Shown in pieces: positions 13,700-16,561 of a stretch of DNA of 16,561 nt; the stretch's first letter is position 1; each line of letters starts with the position of its first letter. The position numbers and the translations under genes are program-made. This DNA comes from Thermoplasmata archaeon. Lineage in GTDB: Archaea; Thermoplasmatota; Thermoplasmata; Thermoplasmatales; Thermoplasmataceae. The stretch spans positions 1-16,561 of the forward strand of contig JAJZOT010000006.1 in the NCBI GenBank assembly GCA_021847855.1. Reading direction: 5' to 3'. The notes below the pieces were generated by a model. That model searched no databases. It was not told the DNA's origin and saw only the letters and a program-made list of their open reading frames with translations.

Positions 13700-14137
13700 T
13701 CAAACTGTGCCATTCATCTTAGCGGAATCTTCCGCCGTCTGTGCAATGCGTTTAATTGCGTTCTCAGTCCCCTGCCTGAAATGTTTGGTGACAAAACTCT
13801 TCATGAAAAGGAGTTTGAGCGAGAGCTTTATGTCCCATTTCACAGTGATTACCGATCCTTCGTCAGCTGGGGAAATCCTGATCTCCTTGAAGCCTGTGAA
13901 CGGACCACCAAGATAATTCTCCGTGCATGTCAGTGTTTCCAGGTCGCAGGCATATGTCATCCTGCCTGTTCCCGGGAACGCGAATTTAACAGTGAGCATA
14001 GGAGCTTGACTACCCGATATCTCCCTCATTCCGTGCCAGAATTCCGGCAACTTATTCCAGTCAGATATAGTGTCAATAATTTTTTCCGGTTTCGCTTTTG
14101 ATGTAGTGCTAATGCTGAATTTTACCTCGCCAACCAT
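13700..14137 (-). CDS. SRPBCC (START-like) domain protein
   Basis: A protein of 145 residues consisting of one helix-grip (SRPBCC) domain. MVGEVKFSISTTSKAKPEKIIDTISDWNKLPEFWHGMREI is the typical beta1-alpha1 start of polyketide-cyclase/COQ10-like proteins. The strand-rich middle (GTGRMTYACDLETLTCTENY, SVITVKWDIKLSL) and the long C-terminal helix (KHFRQGTENAIKRIAQTAEDS) complete the fold. Such domains bind hydrophobic ligands; the ligand here is unknown. The Shine-Dalgarno site GGAGTGA lies six bases before the ATG. It is the third gene of the permease-Dcd operon, 16 bases after the Dcd stop, so a nucleotide-related role is possible but not shown. A 207-codon frame on the opposite strand is a shadow. 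Confidence 0.8.
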   Translation of the reverse strand: MVGEVKFSISTTSKAKPEKIIDTISDWNKLPEFWHGMREISGSQAPMLTVKFAFPGTGRMTYACDLETLTCTENYLGGPFTGFKEIRISPADEGSVITVKWDIKLSLKLLFMKSFVTKHFRQGTENAIKRIAQTAEDSAKMNGTV

Positions 14138-14153
14138 TTGTCTTCACTCCGAA

Positions 14154-14633
14154 CTATTCTGATCCGCCTTTAACCGTTATTCCCCTGGAACCCTGATAAT
14201 TCCCTGAACGTTCTTTGTATGATTTTTCAGAGATATTCTCCAGCTTGTGGAAAATTATCTGCGCTATCCTTTCCCCCGATCTAAGTTGGAGCTGGTCTTT
14301 TCCTGCATGGAAAAATGACAATGTTAGATTGCCCTTGAAACCGGAATCTACAGCCCCGAAAGAACCAAGCACCCCTCTTCTCGCATATGAAGACCGAATC
14401 CATATCTGCCCAACAATGTTGTCTGGAAGACTGATGTATTCTAGGGTTGAAACGAGAAAACGATCACCTCCCTTCACTGAAACTTCTTTCTGCATATTTT
14501 CCCCGTCCAGGGAGATCTGGGCTATACGGAGATCATATCCATTCGGAGTCAGCGAATCCTTGCTGAATTCTTCCGATATCAGGTCATTTCTTTCTGCCAT
14601 CTTCAGGATATCCGCGTCACAGAGAACGGTCAT
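14154..14633 (-). CDS. dcd: dCTP deaminase/dUTPase-family protein, probably dUTPase
   Basis: A protein of 159 residues in the trimeric Dcd/dUTPase family. DADILKMAE at the N-terminus, LTPNGYDLRIA (29-39), WIRSSYARRG (78-87), GAVDSGFKGNLTLSF (93-107), LRSGERIAQIIF and the C-terminal NYQGSRGIT place it nearest to Dcd. Alignment by eye with E. coli Dcd (LEFYNSGKLPLALRPG) puts Ser106 where the catalytic Glu138 of dCTP deaminases lies. The loop between RSSYARRG and Asp96 is two residues shorter, in the region of the deaminase's Ala124/His125. The metal/water-binding Asp of dUTPases is kept (Asp96). This predicts dUTP hydrolysis without deamination. It follows the permease by 21 bases and precedes the SRPBCC gene in one operon. 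It is annotated by family as dcd, but the activity should be read as dUTPase-like. Confidence 0.85.
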   Translation of the reverse strand: MTVLCDADILKMAERNDLISEEFSKDSLTPNGYDLRIAQISLDGENMQKEVSVKGGDRFLVSTLEYISLPDNIVGQIWIRSSYARRGVLGSFGAVDSGFKGNLTLSFFHAGKDQLQLRSGERIAQIIFHKLENISEKSYKERSGNYQGSRGITVKGGSE

Positions 14634-14654
14634 TGAATCAGTCCTTCAGTGGAT

Positions 14655-15992
14655 TTATCCAGTTTTATTAAAGGTACGCTGCCTGTTGAGGACTGCATAG
14701 AATACTGCCGCCAGTATGAAAGATACATAGTAACTTACGTCAACACCGTTGAACAATGCGGCTATCGGGCCAACAAAATAAGCAGGCGGGCTCATGAACG
14801 GAACCGAAACAAGCACCGCAAGACAGTATGATGAAATCCCTGAGAATTTCCTGACAGCGACTGTTCCGTTTCCCGCTCGCCTCTGGATATAGAAATAGTG
14901 GATTATTAGTATGCCAAGCCAAGGAGTTATCCAGTAATCCAGAATCAGCAGGAATATTTCATAAAAACTGTAAAAGTTATAATAGCCAATTATACCCAAA
15001 GCCACTGAAACTATTGTTCCGATGAAAATTGGCAGTTTCATGCCCGTCCTTGCAAGAACCGTATTGAGAGAAAGCCCGTTGGAATAGAGGTTTATGGCAT
15101 TTGCAGCTATACCGCCTAGGAACAGCGCAATCATGCCAACCGCGAAATATCCTCCCATGAACCTGGCCAGTGCAGTTGCCGGATTCGAGATGCTGTCAGA
15201 TGTTGCAATTGCGACACCCATGCCTAGAAGTTCTATCCAGAACGACGCTATTACCCCGCCGAGAAATGTGAAGTAGAAAGATCTTGATTTCTCTCTGCGG
15301 TCTTTGACGAATCTTGAATAATCCGCTGCATAAGGTCCCCATGCCATTAGATATGAAAACGACGAGGCAAGCGTGATGCCGAATCCTGACAGGACGGGAA
15401 TGACTGGAACAGGACTATATGATATCGAACCGGAATTGAACACAAATTCCAAGCTTATGGCGAGGAACAGTATTCCCAGTGAAACTGACATAGCGAGCTC
15501 GAATTTTCTTATTGCTTCATGCCCGTAGTATGCCAGTACCAGCACTACAGTTGCTACAACGGCGATGGGTATGATGAAATTGACATTTCCCATGATTATA
15601 TCCAGTGCGAATGCAGCAAGAACAAGGTTCACAGTAAGCCAACCCAGTGTATTGCCCCACTGAAGCAGTGACATCACGCTTGCACCGGCTCTTCCGAACG
15701 GGCCGAAACTCAGTGCCATCTGGGGCTTCCTGGTGAGGACCCCGGTCACGCTCATTGCAGCAAGTAACAACCCTCCCGTAATATTTCCGATAGTGAGTGC
15801 AATTATAGATGGATATACCGGCTGTCCCAGTGACACCGGAATGAAACCAATGGCAAAATCGCCTATGGTAAGGTTGGCGGCAAACCATATATAGAAGAGT
15901 GAGACCGACTTCTGCTCTTTTGCATATGTTGTAGAAGTCGTAGAGGATGGGTTTAAATCAGATGGTGTTCCGAACTTATGTTCGTTGGACAT
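14655..15992 (-). CDS. NCS1-family nucleobase (cytosine/purine/allantoin-type) permease
   Basis: Integral membrane transporter of 445 residues with about 12 helices in the NCS1 (CodB/PurP/FurE-like) family, taking up nucleobases or related compounds by ion symport. YIWFAANLTIGDFAIGF (TM1), RKPQMALSFGPFGRAGASVMSLLQWGNTLGW (TM2-3 region), WGPYAADYSRF (between TM6 and TM7) and AANAINLYSNGLSL (TM8) are NCS1 hallmarks. The N-terminal 25 residues are Ser/Thr-rich and probably cytosolic. ATG 15992 lies about 24 bases after a TATA element on the minus strand, so the transcript is probably leaderless. It heads the operon with the Dcd-family and SRPBCC genes, suggesting pyrimidine salvage. Substrate specificity cannot be set from the sequence. 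Confidence 0.87.
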   Translation of the reverse strand: MSNEHKFGTPSDLNPSSTTSTTYAKEQKSVSLFYIWFAANLTIGDFAIGFIPVSLGQPVYPSIIALTIGNITGGLLLAAMSVTGVLTRKPQMALSFGPFGRAGASVMSLLQWGNTLGWLTVNLVLAAFALDIIMGNVNFIIPIAVVATVVLVLAYYGHEAIRKFELAMSVSLGILFLAISLEFVFNSGSISYSPVPVIPVLSGFGITLASSFSYLMAWGPYAADYSRFVKDRREKSRSFYFTFLGGVIASFWIELLGMGVAIATSDSISNPATALARFMGGYFAVGMIALFLGGIAANAINLYSNGLSLNTVLARTGMKLPIFIGTIVSVALGIIGYYNFYSFYEIFLLILDYWITPWLGILIIHYFYIQRRAGNGTVAVRKFSGISSYCLAVLVSVPFMSPPAYFVGPIAALFNGVDVSYYVSFILAAVFYAVLNRQRTFNKTG

Positions 15993-16010
15993 TGCACAGA
16001 AATGACGCAG

Positions 16011-16020
16011 ATATACTTAA
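16011..16020 (-). promoter_or_regulatory. TATA element for the permease operon
   Basis: The minus strand reads TTAAGTATAT, centred about 24 bases before the permease ATG. It is divergent from the scpB promoter 55 bases away. Confidence 0.5.
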
Positions 16021-16069
16021 ATTTGATTTGTTATAAATTTGTTCCGACGATAAGTATTGTTATCAGATA

Positions 16070-16080
16070 ATTTAAATTAT
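16070..16080 (+). promoter_or_regulatory. TATA element for scpB
   Basis: ATTTAAATTAT is centred about 26 bases before GTG 16101, which supports this GTG as a leaderless start. Confidence 0.5.
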
Positions 16081-16100
16081 ACTTCAATGAATTAAGGAAT

Positions 16101-16561
16101 GTGAATCTCCAGCAAATGGTGGAAGCCGTACTATATGCCACCGAGAACCCTCTTTCCGCAAGTGATATTGCATCGGTGCTGGGAAAGGGAAAAGAGGAAG
16201 TTGTCCGGGCAATAAAAGGTTTGACCAGGGATTACAGAGATCGCGCAACGTCACTCACGATAGTAAGAGTGGGGATAAGATACAAAATGCAGCTGAAGAA
16301 TGAATTTTCCGAGATAGTTGTCCCGGTTTCGAAAAGAGAAATAAACAATACTGAACTAAGAATACTTGGTTTTGTGGCTGCTAATGCCGGGTGTAAAAGA
16401 GGGGATGTCGTTCAGAGATTTGGAGAAAGCTCCAGAAAGGCGCTGGAAAATTTGATCAATAGAAAATTCCTGAGTCCAGAGAAGTACAGAAACACTGAAA
16501 TATACAGTGTCACTAAGGAATTCTACCGTTACTTCAATATAGGCAAGAAAGAGCTCGAGGC
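16101..16561 (+). CDS. scpB: Segregation and condensation protein B (partial)
   Basis: ScpB-family protein, open to the window end (153 codons seen). ScpB is a winged-helix kleisin-binding partner in the Smc-ScpA chromosome condensation complex. The N-terminus MVEAVLYATENPLSASDIASVLGK matches the conserved xEAxLFxxxxPLxxxxL start; VGIRYKMQLKNEF and the second winged helix with LRILGFVAANAGCKRGDVVQRFG…SRKALENLINRKFL follow. The typical ending TKEFYRYFNIGKKEL is reached, so only a little is missing. The GTG at 16101 (MNLQQMVEAV) is chosen from promoter spacing; an ATG at 16116 is possible. scpA would be expected nearby, outside the window. Confidence 0.85.
   Translation, partial: MNLQQMVEAVLYATENPLSASDIASVLGKGKEEVVRAIKGLTRDYRDRATSLTIVRVGIRYKMQLKNEFSEIVVPVSKREINNTELRILGFVAANAGCKRGDVVQRFGESSRKALENLINRKFLSPEKYRNTEIYSVTKEFYRYFNIGKKELE

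Noticed and set aside
13478..14101. 207-codon frame on the + strand
   Set aside because: It is antisense to the SRPBCC gene, whose fold signature, ribosome site and operon position are clear. The + frame is Cys- and Arg-rich and has no family.
1..16561. CRISPR arrays, insertion sequences, defence systems, replication origin
   Set aside because: No regularly spaced repeats, transposase motifs, terminal inverted repeats or origin-type repeats were seen on reading both strands.

Overview
The window reads as chromosome of a thermoacidophilic archaeon of the Thermoplasmata (Thermoplasmatales-like). The information-processing genes are archaeal: primase large subunit PriL, SRP19, ribosomal protein S8e, an Lhr-type helicase, an archaeal Toprim protein of the UPF0292 type and RNase Z. 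Many genes have an A/T-rich TATA element centred about 23-28 bases before the start codon, as expected for leaderless mRNAs, and several start with TTG or GTG. The lineage is inferred from gene content and style; no rRNA is present to confirm it.

Layout. 1-2573: a phosphoglycolate-phosphatase-type HAD enzyme (+) converges on a two-gene minus-strand unit, queE then pyrC. 2574-4781: a divergent promoter region, then an M24 peptidase and priL in a tight pair. 4743-5371: srp19 and rps8e (minus), coupled by an ATGA overlap; srp19 runs into the 3' end of priL. 5449-6027: a protein that resembles the TraB/ChaN superfamily. 6028-7578: a 14-bp perfect palindrome of metalloregulator type, then a divergent NRAMP-family metal transporter. 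7579-8599: a gene-poor, more A/T-rich stretch with one small membrane protein. 8600-9297: tRNA-Ser(GCT), preceded on the same strand by unlisted small ORFs, one of which ends on the base next to the tRNA, plus a small opposing transcription unit that may encode a 23-residue very acidic peptide. 9354-13455: helicase, Toprim protein and RNase Z, all + and each with its own leaderless-type promoter. 13700-15992: a minus-strand operon of NCS1 nucleobase permease, Dcd/dUTPase-family protein and SRPBCC protein. 16101-end: start of scpB.

How the genes work together. Pyrimidine metabolism appears twice: PyrC in de novo synthesis, and a nucleobase permease next to a Dcd-family nucleotide hydrolase. 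The latter has Ser where dCTP deaminases have their catalytic Glu, so it is more likely a dUTPase. RNase Z fits the tRNA-Ser gene, which does not encode CCA. The strongest regulatory signal is the TTAGG-type palindrome in front of the metal transporter, which suggests iron or manganese control. I see no CRISPR array, complete insertion sequence, defence system or replication origin. The least explained parts are the small-ORF/tRNA region (8600-9297) and the A/T-rich stretch beside it.
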